From positions 3,846,501 to 3,887,500 of the forward strand of contig WPIO01000013.1 in NCBI GenBank assembly GCA_009760855.2: a stretch of 41,000 nucleotides of DNA, given 5' to 3'. This document shows positions 18,188-29,319 of the stretch, in pieces. Made by a program: the position numbers and the translations under genes. This stretch comes from Cristatella mucedo. Taxonomy: Eukaryota > Bryozoa > Phylactolaemata > Cristatellidae. Position 1 is the first letter of the stretch; each line of letters starts with the position of its first letter. A model generated the notes under the pieces. That model did no database searches, had not been told where the DNA came from, and worked only from the letters and a program-made list of their open reading frames with translations.

Positions 18188-20440
18188 TGTGCAATCAAAA
18201 TTGGAGGTTCTCAAACCGATTCCTGGTGGATTTGCGTTGGATTTGATGGTGTTGTTCGGTGATGCATCGAACCCAGGTTTCTGATTTAACATAACAATAA
18301 TTGGGTTGATCGATCGGTGCGCCCTGCAGCCGATGGTTTTTTTTTATCGGAACTGCTTGCTCTCATGACATGCAACCATGTGGCATCAACGGGCAAATGC
18401 AGCAGGTGAGAGCCAGTTCCAGCCGGCCAGCTGTCTCCAGATTTCGGAGCCAATGCAGCGCGAAGCCTCTTGCAAAGATTGAGGATTTAATCGAAAGGAT
18501 GCGATCGCGGACGCGTTGCTACAAGTGTACTCACTCTCTTGCTAAGCACAGCGTCGATGGCGGTTGCTTCCCCCCCCCCCCAGTCTCATTTGACGGTGCC
18601 TTTGGGTCTCCGCACTCGCGGCTCCCACTGGACGATGGCGCCACGGAGCGGCTCAAGCTCCCAATAGGTAACTGAAGCGACGCATTGACGCCTCGAGCCG
18701 CGAACCACGTGGACTGACCTTGCGGTGAGCCTTGTCTACAGGCCGCTGTGACCGGCTGTCACCGTTCGCCAGCCGCCAGGCTACGGTGCGGTTGCTAGCC
18801 TCTGTCGACGCGTTGCGTCCACGGAGACGAGGAGCTCCAGTAGCCAATGCGTCTAGGAACGACTTCTCCACTTACAGTGTGAAGTCTTCACTCTCGTCTC
18901 ATCACCCTTCAGCTCGTCGCTGCGTTTACGTGGACGAGAGGCCGTTCGTTAGAGCTAATTTTAGTGCACGACGCATTGGTACTCTTTGACGAAAGCCAGT
19001 CGTTTCACGTGACCGTTGCGAGCCACCCAGCGGTCAAAATCCGGATGGGCAGACGCTTTCTTGGCCCATTCGCCCCTCCCCTCCCCTCCGCCCCCTCCCG
19101 CTCTCCTACCTATTCGTGGTTGGTCAAAGGCCAGTTTCTACAGTTTCCTCGGCTGCTGGTCCGGCTGCCTTTCTTACATTTTTCGGTTTCAGCAACAGTT
19201 CCTTCGCCGTCGCTGCTCACGGCAGAGCGCATCCTGGAACGTACTAATAAATGTAAGTATTTTAAATTTGTCAAACCGCATTGAGTGCCTATATCCCTCA
19301 CCGCTGACGCCTTGACTTCAGACCTTTGAGCAGGACTTGTGCTACTTCGTGTCAGAATATCTCATTCCTTCCCTACGCCGACTTCATTTCGCAGCCACTA
19401 GTACAACTTGATACAACTCCTGTTGACCTGTGTCTGCTTTGCGTTCATGTTTCTTTTGAGGTGCCTCTGATATGGCGCTGTGGCCGCATTCGATTACTTC
19501 GTGTTGCCAGCGATAACCTTCCGTAAAGACTAAGCAATCTTACTGGCCTAATCCACAAGTATAGTGAACTATAATACCTTCATAGCCGGAGTGTGATTAC
19601 GGACCCGTACGAAATATCACGCTGGCACAATAATACAGTCAATTATTTCTTACGATAGAAGGAAGGGGACATTTATTAATATAGTATAGTCAATTAATTA
19701 ATATAGTAGATTTAATTAATATATTTAAACTAGTATTAATTAACTAATATAGTAGCTCTCTTGTTTGCTTGGCAGAGCGCGCTCAGCATTGAAAAGGGCC
19801 AAAAGTTAAGAGAGGAATTAGAAAGGCTGCTTAAATTTACGGTTTTGCGAGCCACCTTTCATCATACAAGTTTATAACGATACTGCTAGCGAAAGCTAGG
19901 AGCCAGCAGAAACATTTCTACGTGGAACTGTTGACACTTCGCGGCGTGTACTTTAATGAGCATTACAGTACCTCAACGATTAGGTGAAGGTAGAGTTGGG
20001 ATTTCGTGGATTGCGAGCCCTTATTCAATTAAAGAAAACTCGAGCATCTTCAAAGCGAAGGAAATGTTAAACAACACCTGAAATCGATTACTGAGCACAG
20101 GACTCTTAATGCAAATTGTTAAAGAAAGGCTGTTCATTCAGCTAGTCGATTCCTCCGCAGTAACAGATGAGGACGCTTCGGAGAATTGTTACCAGCTGCG
20201 GACAGGGAGTGTTTTCATTTCGTACTGCAGGCGGGGAAGTTTATCGGGTTTGTGTCGTCAGTTTGGCTGGTTTCTAGCATTTATTCACTAGCGGTTGTTT
20301 AGCTTCATCCAAAGGTGTGCGTGTACGTAAGCTTTTGTCACTGCTGCCACAAGCCATCTCCTTCGGTGGTCAATTACAGGGACGCCTGAGCGGTATATGA
20401 ACACGGAAACAGTGTTCCTCACCAAGCGCCCACGCTTTTG
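18188..20440. other. No recognised gene; AT-rich block
   Basis: No gene recognised. It contains a C10 run near 18570, a C/T-rich patch near 19070-19105 and an AT-rich block at 19660-19756 with repeated TTAATATAGTA-like units. Confidence 0.45.
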
Positions 20441-20447
20441 CTATACA

Positions 20448-20500
20448 TGCACACACACACGCGCGCACGCGCGAACCAACGCGCATATATACACACATGT
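20448..20500. repeat. (CA)/(CG) purine-pyrimidine tract
   Basis: ACACACACACGCGCGCACGC followed by ATATATACACACATG. Alternating purine-pyrimidine DNA of this type can adopt Z-form. Confidence 0.7.
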
Positions 20501-20550
20501 ATGTGGTAGTTGCGTAAGAGATTTATGAAATGCTGCTAACTTTATTGTTA

Positions 20551-20695
20551 TACAAATATAATTCATTTATAAAGCGCCCTAAGAGAACTTAATCTATATT
20601 CAGGCGCTTCACATATGCCCCGGGGCTCGAGCCCGAGACCTCGGCCAGACCTTGGTCGGGGAGCACCTTAACCGCTGGGCCAAACCAGCTTGGCA
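20551..20695 (-). mobile_element. SINE-1 copy
   Basis: In reverse: TTTGGCCCAGCGGTTAAGG, GGCTCGAGCCCC (B box), GTGAAGCGCCTGAATATAG, ATTAAGTTCTCTTAGGGCGC, AAATGAATTAT. It is close to full length. Confidence 0.78.
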
Positions 20696-21007
20696 TGCAT
20701 AAGCATACGTGCTTTTCACGTGGCGTGTAAGCTGCCACACCGGCTGAGCATAGGGTGCTCATCTAATGAGGCTTAGGTAGTGCTAAAGTTTTTTCTTAGC
20801 TTTAGTAAGTATTTGCATTCTTGGATGGCATAAATCGGCGCTACAACGGTGACAATAGACGTAACTGAACTGAGAGCCGTATGCCGGTGATTGATGCAAA
20901 GATTCAACGACGACGCGGATGTTACACTAACGAGTGTTAAACAGCTAAGTTGCATTTGCATTCGAAGTAGGCTCTCCCTCGTGCTACCGATCAACTCACG
21001 CAGCAAC

Positions 21008-21192
21008 GTACGAGCATGGCTCACTAGGTAAGGCGGTTGCTTTTCACGACCTCGGCCCCGAGGTCGTGGGCTCGAATCCTGCAGTGGGCGATCCTTTATC
21101 GCCACTGCAAGCGGTGGTGATAGCCGGAAAGGCTCTTCTGTCGCTATACAGAAGAGGCTATTAAATCAGCTAGCATTTATTTATTTATTTAC
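21008..21192 (+). mobile_element. SINE-2, near full length
   Basis: The best SINE-2 copy: A box CTCACTAGGTAAGGCGG, B box GGGCTCGAATCC, GTGGGCGATCCTTTATCGCC, AAGCGGTGGTGATAGCCGG, GAGGCTATTAAATCAGCTAG, then (ATTT)4. The start resembles a tRNA and the end is a TTTA-type tail. Confidence 0.82.
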
Positions 21193-22025
21193 GAGCAGTT
21201 TTGATGCAGGTACTAAGTAGGTAGTCGCATTAAAAGGATTGAGTCTGTGGGCAAATTAATTACTTGGTTTAGTTGCTTGATAACAGTGTGAAAGCATTTT
21301 TATTTCATCTTCGTTTCTGGGTAGTTAGTGCTATTTCGGATGTGTTTATACCGCAAGTGTAGAAAATCTAGTATTCCCCAAAACATTGCTTATGAGAGGA
21401 GTATTAGATTTACAATTTATTATTTCCATCCAGAACCTTTGTGTATAAAGCTAGCGCCAAAAGTCGGTTGTAAATAACAAACTCATTTTTTTAGTGCAGC
21501 ATGTATTTTTTATACGCACACTACTAAGCGTACCTGCAATCAAACTTAATCGTACTGTCATAGAAACTAATGTGAATCGGTATTTAACGTGTCCACCTTT
21601 TTTCGTTGATCAGTAGACGAAGAAATTGAGGCATGATATTATTCCGCGCATTAATGAATGCAAATTATTAACACATTGCTTAATAATAATTACCAGTAAA
21701 TAAAATATTATTTGAAAACGCAAGAGCCTTAACATTAGTAGCCAAGATCAGTTTAGCTGCCTAATTCGGGGCAGTTCTTTGGGCAATCGCAAGACGGAGA
21801 GCTATATAGATATTGATGAGATTATGGTGAAGTGATAAGGTGCAATTGAGTGCAGGATGCTCTTAGAAGTCCACATCCTTGATAATCATCTTGACAGATT
21901 CAAGGAGAAAATAGCAGCTTACTTGGAGGAAGCGCGCGCTTCCACCGATGCGCTTTACCGTAAATGTAATGTATTATTTTATATACGTCTGTCACTAAAC
22001 AAAGCCACAAGGACCAATGGCGGTG
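21193..22025. other. AT-rich, no recognised feature
   Basis: Low-GC DNA without recognisable genes or repeats. A small ORF near 21857-22048 has no recognised family. Confidence 0.45.
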
Positions 22026-22310
22026 TTACGCTGAAGATTCTTTTATAGTGCACTCTAAGCCTAAGCGACTTTTCCTACGTTGACTGCAGCCAACAGACTT
22101 GATCTCACTCAGCAAAGAGAACGTAAGAAGCACTGTAGAGTCAGAAAGAAAGCCAGAGAAGTGGTAACTATCGTGGAAGTAACAGCTCAGGATGGTTAGA
22201 AAGTATGCACCCATAGTCGGTAGTAGGAAAGACGATGTTGCTACCATAGAATCGTGGAAGTGAGTTCCACAGTCTAGGATGTGCAGAGCAAAAGACTCTG
22301 TTGCCAAAAA
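22026..22310 (-). mobile_element. LINE-B ORF2 C-terminal fragment
   Basis: The minus strand reads LHILDCGTHFHDSMVATS, then FLLPTM and LSLLSEIKSVGCSQR, and RLGLECTIKESSA. It is clearly related to 39868-40300 (TGPRLWNSLPQFL, LLRVTKSVGYR, LGCECAIQNS). It is a second CR1/L2-like family, different from LINE-A. Confidence 0.72.
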
Positions 22311-22555
22311 TCGTCAAACGAAGGAATGAAGCACCTGACTACTTTTTCACTAATGACCTGAGGGTACGACGAGGCTGAAATTGAATTAGCAATCCAGCTA
22401 GGAATAAATGAGTCGTGCCATGGCACGCAGATCTTTGGTTGTAGGACATTTACCCCCCTGGTGGACCCTAGAAAATTCCCCCCGGATATTTCCCCCAGAG
22501 TAGGACATTTCTCCCCCTATGTTGATGGATGTATAAATAAGAATACAGATATATA

Positions 22556-23192
22556 AAGTCGTACCTCGTTTATCTCGGTTAATCGGTTCCAGACTCTCCC
22601 ATGATAGGCGAATTTATTCTAAGTAGGATTATTTATTTATAAATCAAATATTTTTGTAACTAGAGCATAGAAAACCTGTTCACGACCATCTGATTCGGGT
22701 TAAACTTTATTAAAGCCCTCTGGACATGAATTAACACCCTTTTAGTTACCACTACACCAGCATTACCCAATATATTAGACAAAGCAAGGTATAATAAGAC
22801 GCATTAGACGTTACAAATATCATATTATTATTACTGTACATTTTATTATACACACGCAGTTTTTACATGCAACCACTAACTTATGAAAATAGCGCAATTG
22901 GTTTGATGAGGATGAAGAGTGGTACTGCACGACAAAGAAGAGCAAGGTTACTGCTCTCAATGAGGCTGCACCTGACGCTGAAGGGTTTGTGGAGGTGCTC
23001 GAATAAATAGACCCGCAGCCCATACGTAAAGTAATTTTAATTTAAATTGTGATGCAGGGGTGTATTATTGACTCAGACAACCGAGCGCGCTGTATCGTTT
23101 TCACCATCTTGATCAACTTTTTAATGAAGATATTTGAAAAACCGCGATAGAGCGAAGCCGTGAAAGTCGAAGCTCGAAGTGGCGAGGGACGA

Positions 23193-23195
<3 letters not shown>
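22556..23195. mobile_element. Pogo/Tigger-like deletion derivative
   Basis: The left end AAGTCGTACCTCGTTTATC and the reverse complement of the right end (CAGTCGTCCCTCGCCACTTC) match over the first 13 or so bases. TA flanks both ends, as for Tc1/mariner-superfamily elements. Inside, 22897-23006 on the plus strand reads FDEDEEWYCTTKKSKVTALN, then EAAPDAEGFVEVLE and a stop, which may be the remnant of a transposase C-terminus. Length is about 640 bp, so it cannot move itself. Confidence 0.6.

Positions 23196-23225
<30 letters not shown>
23196..23225. repeat. (TA)n tract at the edge of the pogo-like element
   Basis: About 15 TA units directly at the TA insertion site of the pogo-like element. 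Confidence 0.9.
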
Positions 23226-23229
<4 letters not shown>

Positions 23230-23333
23230 ATCAAATGAAGTTCACGCTCTATTGAAATAAAATCAGCTCAGTACAAGCGGCGACTCAAAAGGACGACCGA
23301 TGGAGGCGGTACGGCGAGCGCGGCCAGGCCAGC

Positions 23334-23344
23334 GCGGCGGCGGC

Positions 23345-23415
<71 letters not shown>
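23334..23415 (+). repeat. (GGC)n tract 1
   Basis: About 27 GGC units with one GGT. It reads as poly-Gly or poly-Ala in long ORFs, which are not supported as genes. Confidence 0.95.
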
Positions 23416-23416
<1 letters not shown>

Positions 23417-23464
23417 CGACGCCCGGTGCAGCAACGACAGCGGCGGCGGTCGACTGCGGCAGCA

Positions 23465-23465
<1 letters not shown>

Positions 23466-23555
<90 letters not shown>
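23466..23555 (+). repeat. (GGC)n tract 2
   Basis: About 29 pure GGC units, 50 bp after the first tract. Confidence 0.95.
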
Positions 23556-23556
<1 letters not shown>

Positions 23557-24201
23557 GTTTGGACGGGCGGTAGCCGGCGGCCCCGATGTCGGGAGGGGCG
23601 GCGGCGGCGGCTGCGTCGGCAGCGGCCGTGGATACAGCTACGCGCTCGTAGCTGCTGCCGAGAGCGTCTGCTGCTGGCCGCCCGGGGCAGAGCTTTGACC
23701 TTGCACTTGGCGGTTTGCCGAAAAGCAGGGCCGCAGCGACCGCATTTCTAATGACTATACTGTAGGTATGTTATATAATATGTACTAAATAGTATTTTTA
23801 CTAGATATGTAAACAAGGCAGTCTATATCGCGGGATTTCCATGCGGGAGGGGAGAAAATGCCCTACCCCAGAGGGGAATGTACTACCCAGGAGATAAATG
23901 TCGGGGGGGGGGAATTTGCGGGGGGGGGGGTGGGGTGGGGAGGAAATGCTCAGGGGGAAATGTCCACGTACCCACGCCAAAATTTTCTCTGTATCCGCTG
24001 ATCCACGTGAAGCTCTGCTCCTTTAGCAAAGGAGATACAAGAAGCGGAAGCTCTGGGATTGATTGTTGACTGACATTGCAGCCACATTCATCTCTTGTCA
24101 TCGCACAAAAATCCTATTACAGCATGTACGACTTCGTATATCAATGGTGCGAAACCGCAGTGGCAACGGCAACCGCAGTGACAGCAGCGCGACGGCGCTG
24201 A

Positions 24202-24265
24202 GTGCGGCATATCTACGCGGCATATCTATCTACGCGGCATATCTGTCTTCGCGGCATGTCTGGCA
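24202..24265 (+). repeat. Short tandem repeat, GCGGCATATCT core
   Basis: Four copies of GCGGCATATCT-like units, with a period of 14 then 17 bp. Later copies are CGCGGCATATCTATCTA, CGCGGCATATCTGTCTT and CGCGGCATGTCTGGCA. Confidence 0.8.
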
Positions 24266-24610
24266 AAACTGACCAGCTTGCTGGTCTAGGAAAGAGAGCC
24301 CATGGACGGCACAGATTGATTGCACACGGTCTCGTTAATATAAAGAAAAACGGACACGGCAAGTGAAGTGTGTGCAGAGGTATTTTAAGCAAAACCGTTC
24401 GTTCAGCCCAAATAAAAGTCTCAGTTAGAAAGGCACTCTGCCCGAAATTTCAAGAACCTTAACCGATGACAAATTTTTTTTATTGCAGACGGACCTTATA
24501 ACAACTAAGGTCACTTCTGGACTTCTGCAAGCGACTACTCGCAGATCTTAGGACCTGTGCAATAAGACGGTTACTGTTGGCGTAAAAAATCTGAGGCCAG
24601 GCATGTTTGT

Positions 24611-24940
24611 CGTGAATGTCACAATTGCCACATTACATCACTTCTCGCCGACCTGCACTAGCTTCCCATCAAGTAGCATTGGAGACCTTGCCTTTAGTTC
24701 GTATGCTTCCAAAGCCTGAAACTTCCTTCTGACTGATGTCACGACATCAGTTAGACATCGGTTAGACTTACTGATATTTAAAAACGAAGTTAAAATAAAT
24801 TTTCCTCAAAGATTGCTGAGTCTGTGTGAATCGTGTTTTCTATGCTTAAATATGCTGACAGTGTGCATGCTATCACAAACCAATTGAAATGCTTCCTCTA
24901 AAGTATATGTCAAGTGACCAGAAATAAATTTCGTTCTTTT
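24611..24940 (+). mobile_element. LINE-A 3' fragment with internal deletion
   Basis: CATCACTTCTCGCCGACCTG jumps at AAGTAGCATTGGAGACC to LGDLAFSSYASK-like sequence. The 3' UTR (GTGTGCATGCTATCAC) and a degraded tail follow. Confidence 0.7.
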
Positions 24941-25506
24941 CAGCTTCGTCAACACTGGCAAACATTTGGAGTCGAGATACCTGAGGACTTAAGGCTACGC
25001 CATCAGTTTTGACTGATAAGAAACGGTCACAGGTTACTGATAAAAAGAACGTGAGTCTCAATGGCCGGCTTCGAGGATTTAGCCGGGCGGTCTACGGTTT
25101 TTGCGGTAGATTTTGTGATACAGTTGACCAGTCAGGAACAAACCCAAAAAGCAACATGGATGCGCCTTCACGTACGCGTTGCGTGGAGAGGCCAAGCAGT
25201 GGGACTACAAGAGTTTGGAATGCAGGATTATTTTGATAAAGAAAGCTGAAGAAAGAAGAAGGCTGGCTGTTGCACCTTTGATGGCTTGTATACAAGCGTA
25301 CTTAAGCGCCAGCAGATACGTGCATGTAGATGCGTGGCCTCTGCTCAATTTTAATTTGCTGCTAAACGTTAAACTTCACTGGAAACAAATTCATCGGTGT
25401 CTCGACTACAAACGTTCGCCAGTGTAGACACAGCTTTAAGGTTCTCTACATATGTCTAGTTATTTTTAAGATTGCAGTTACTTATAGGAAAACTCGAGCA
25501 ATATGA
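24941..25506. other. No recognised feature
   Basis: No gene or repeat recognised. Several short ORFs overlap in different frames. Confidence 0.4.
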
Positions 25507-25516
25507 ATCGCTGTAG

Positions 25517-25941
25517 GCCGTGTGCGCTCCTCGGAGGACTCCATCTTAGAGCAGGCACTTGCTAAGGCATGGGCAAAGCTCAGAGCTAAAGTTCTTCTAC
25601 CCGAGATGCGCTCGATGCTTCGGAAGTCTGAAAGACGCCAGGAGCAACGTACAACGTACAACGCCGAAGGGAAATCTTTCCGGCCAAGTGCATCTGCTCA
25701 GCTCCAACCAGGAAAAATAAATCAGAGCCTAATCCAACCGTGTCCCCCAATTTCTGTAGGACAACAACTATTTGGATTGGGTATAGCCGAAGCCGACTCC
25801 GATGACTCGGAAAACGAAGCTGTCCGTGAAATGTGGCTCCCACACAGGTGTCAGTCAAGCGTCAGGCATTACAGTGGGAATATAATATGCTTGGACGCGG
25901 ATCGTAGCTTTCGTAGCTTTGGTCAGAGAGCCACTAACTGA
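25517..25941 (+). CDS. Unidentified open reading frame, possible exon
   Basis: An open frame of about 140 codons in AT-moderate DNA. It has a helical, charged start (SILEQALAKAWAKLRAK), a basic patch (MLRKSERRQEQR) and an acidic cluster (EADSDDSENE). There is no good ATG at its start; a CTGTAG acceptor-like site precedes it, so it could be an internal exon. I do not recognise the family. Chance or transposon origin is quite possible. Confidence 0.25.
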
Positions 25942-28235
25942 GCGATTACAATGCAAAAAAGAGCACTCCACGGTACTCCAAAAACAAGCTCACAAATAAA
26001 ATTTTCTGAATTAACTAGCGCGCTGCTCGAGTGGCCAGCAGCCGAGCCGCGATTAGATCATGCTCGCTTTCCTCATTGGCTTTGATCAACCATCCAGATA
26101 GCTCAACAGGGCTAGGCGCCGCAATAGACAGAATCTCCTGTCCCAGCAATGTCACACAGCGCCGGTTCCAGATTACATCAAATTATTAGACTAATGCTGC
26201 TTCCATGCTCCAACCATGATCGCAGAGTAAAAATTAGCAGGGCGCAATTAATAGTAGCCTGGCCAGACGACGGGGTAGCAAATCGTTCAATGTCGTTGCC
26301 CCCACTTTACAGAGTGCAAAGAGGAGGCCCTGCACGCGTCGCTCGTGCCACGACAGATGCAGCACAAATTGAAAGACGACAGCAGTTCGACACTGGAAGA
26401 GCATGCCCGAGGCTGGCCTAACGCGACGGGATGGCCCGGTCGAAGTTTGAGGGTGGTCAAGCTACAGGGTGGTCAAGCGACGTAATTGCCAAACAGACTG
26501 GTGCGAGCCGCGCTGTACATACTGGCAGCGCAGGTTTCTCGGAAATAGCTTACGCCTTTCCCGGAGCGCTCTGGACGCTCCGTAGCAGCGACGGCGACAT
26601 TCGCTCTCTCGAAGCTTCCCGAAAGGCGCTCGCAGGCTGTGCGTGCGTGCGTGCGTGCGTGCAAGGCGAGCGAGCGAGTCCTACGCGCTGGGCGTGCGGC
26701 TGCGTATGACTGCGAGCTTCTTGCAGGTTTTCAAGGCCTCACGTCATTCGCATCTTGCTGCGCCATGGACGCCTCGGTGAAGGACGTCGGCAGCAGCCGC
26801 TGCTGCCGACGTCTACAGCTCTCGGTGGTCAGACGATTCGTTGTCGGATGCACGAGGCGAGACCACGTTAGCTTCCGCAGAGCTCTGTCCAGCGTCCTGT
26901 ACGAGTTTGAAGTTAGTCTGAGGTTATTTTGAAGTTAAACAGCTCACGACTTCGAACTAAATGCAGCAAGACGTCCACTTTGTTGACATGCACAGGTGAA
27001 CACACGTCGCTGACGTCAAGCTTACGTTGTACCCTTCGTGTGATGTTTATAGTACTACTACGATGGTACGATTGCAATGAATGTCATGTAACAAAATATC
27101 AATGAGACAATTTACTAATTTGAACATGTAGCTACGTTATGCACTCTCTAGTTGACAATGAGTAATGAATAGTGTATTCAATTATGAAATAAACATGATA
27201 AGGCTTTTGACCAGCTTTTTATTTAATCACTTACGTAAATGTTTTAGAATTATCTATTAGTGGAACTGATAAAAATATAGAGCTTGACTGGGACACTCAG
27301 CCTTAGCGACGATCTGCCCGTAGGTGAGACATTGCGGGGGCACATTTACGCAGCTATGTATTTACAGACTTTATACTTTAGATAAAATAAATACTAAATA
27401 CTTTATAGTATTTATATGGTCTTTAATTTAAAATTTTGTCGCAAAAATCGCCGGGAAAAATTCTATAGACAAAAAATCTATAGTTTCAAGTAAAATGAGA
27501 TCAACTGTCTTCACTTTTGAATTAATTTTTATGAATATTCATACCAAGTTTTCATTAAAGTGTCGGTAACGTCTTAAATTTTAAATCAATTTTTTCCGCT
27601 GTTTTTCGAGGTTACTCGCCAGTACACAAACGGTATACGGTTGTCTATACACTTTTAGGTTTAAAAAGAACCATAGGTCAGTAGTTTCAAAATTCAGAGC
27701 GATCGGAGACCATCATCGGTCGTGGGACTGATGAGTGTGTGGAAAGAGAGTTTTCTCGCGAGCAGGAATGATCCCTCGAGGAGCTCTGCCTTATCGGGCC
27801 ACCTGCCGATCTACAGATTAGGCTATCCAGACTGCCGTCTCCCCGCTACCCAAAAAAAGGCTTCAAATGCCCCGGTTGTATGCTTCCACTTACATACTCG
27901 TGTCGAATCGCGGTTCTGCGCCTACGCATCGGTAAGTTTATCATTAAAATTCGGTTGCGAGGCGGCGATCCCGAGGAACAGGCAGACCGGTCAGACCGAG
28001 GCGACGGGCGTACAAGCTGAGGTGCAAGCTTATGACCGAAGCGAAATAGCTGAGCGTCGCGTGACTAAAAGCAAGTGCGCATCGTACGAGCGATGGCGGC
28101 GCACGTCGCGCGTCGCTCTAAAGAGAGAAATGTTCGTCGCTTATACCTTTCCGGTTGACGCTGTATTGCTCGGAGCAGCTTTGACCTGTGAAAAAAGAGC
28201 GTGAGATAAGTCAAGACGCGACATACTCACGACAA
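25942..28235. other. No recognised gene; AT-rich from about 27.0 to 27.7 kb
   Basis: This is downstream of the PDI stop on the minus strand and may hold its 3' UTR or a last exon. I looked for a KDEL-type end on the minus strand and found none. A (GTGC)n tract lies near 26640-26662. A plus-strand ORF at about 27722-28204 has no recognised features. Confidence 0.4.
26640..26662 (+). repeat. (GTGC)n microsatellite
   Basis: Five to six GTGC units. Confidence 0.8.
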
Positions 28236-28370
28236 CTATCCGCTCGAGCCGGGCGACAAAGCAGGAAGCGGGGAAGCGAGGCCGACCCGCTTTGGCGTCT
28301 GGTGCTTCCCGTCCGAGTCGACGAATAGGGACAAGCCATCGAGCGTGCGGGCGCCCGAGTAGTCGATCTC
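28236..28370 (-). CDS. PDI exon 7: end of a' domain
   Basis: After acceptor CTCCGCTGTAG the exon reads EIDYSGARTLDGLSLFVDSD, matching the last helix of the PDI a' domain. It then gives an atypical tail, TPKRVGLASPLPALSPGSSG, and a TAG stop at 28238-28236. There is no acidic tail and no KDEL-like end. A strong donor-like GTGAGT lies at 28230-28225, just past the stop, so the true 3' end may be spliced differently. Confidence 0.7.
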   Translation of the reverse strand, partial: EIDYSGARTLDGLSLFVDSDGKHQTPKRVGLASPLPALSPGSSG

Positions 28371-29220
28371 CTACAGCGGAGACGCCGCCGCGGAGGCTGC
28401 GCTCGCAGCGACGACGGCACGTCGCTGCTCGACGTCGCGAAGCGACGTGCCGCGCAGCGAGTGATGCGCAGAGGAGCGGACCTTCTCAGCGCCGGGCAGG
28501 TAAAGCTTGATGGACGGGTAGGCGTCGAATTGCAGGCCTTCCGCTTCGTTCGTGGTGGCGTCGAACTTGGCTACTATCACGTCATCTGCACCGCTGTACC
28601 GCTCGCCGAATTGCTCCCAGACAGGTTCCAGTTTTTTGCAGGGATCGCACCATGGCGAGTCTATAATCGGCGAAGCAACCACACCGGATGTAAGTGCATG
28701 CGACGGCTCAAAATTCTCTCTATCGAAGGGTAGAAAATTTGCGGCGAGCAAAAGAGAAAAAGTACAGATCATACGGGGTAGACTCAATTCATAGCTACGC
28801 CGGTTTTATTGAGAAGACGCGTTAATAATGATAATAACATAATTCATTTGTACAGCGCCTTAAGGGAACTCAATCTCTATTCAGGCGCTTCACATATGCC
28901 ACGGGGCTCGAGTCCACGACCTCGGCCTGACCTTGATTGGAGCGAGCACCCTAACCGCTGGCCCAAAACAGCTCGGCACGTTACGGCCAGAGACAGAGCG
29001 TAAGAGAGAAAGTGCGATGGTAAAATAATAGAGGAGACGGCCGAATAATCTGCAAAGAAGTGCCTAGCAATAAGAAGTGCTTAGCGATAAGAAGTTAAAG
29101 CAATGCTCCACAACAACACTCTTCTAGGAGGTGTTAAGACGACACGTTTCCGATAGAAAATTAAGTAGCTTTAAATTTCAAGGCCAGGCAGGCAAGGGCA
29201 ACAAATGAAGAGCGAGAGAT

Positions 29221-29267
<47 letters not shown>

Positions 29268-29270
29268 TAT

Positions 29271-29319
<49 letters not shown>

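Larger units (their letters stand above)
22441..23972. mobile_element. Putative composite inverted-repeat element (GGACATTTCCCCC ends)
   Basis: The left end has repeated GGACATTTACCCCCCTGG and TAGGACATTTCTCCCC. The right end, in reverse, has GGACATTTCCCCCTGAG plus related CCCC-rich units. The two ends are inverted copies of the same motif about 1.5 kb apart. The interior holds a pogo-like element, an (AT)n tract and two (GGC)n tracts. I could not find target-site duplications or a transposase. Confidence 0.45.

Noticed and set aside
21008-21080. tRNA gene
   Set aside because: A and B boxes are present, but the arms do not form a good cloverleaf and the sequence continues into a repeated SINE body.
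23300-23698. Poly-Gly/poly-Ala ORF as a real protein gene
   Set aside because: It consists almost only of (GGC)n, with no splice or conserved part to support it; kept only as a lead.
27722-28204. 160-codon plus-strand ORF downstream of PDI
   Set aside because: No recognisable domain and random-looking composition; GC-rich DNA often gives such ORFs.
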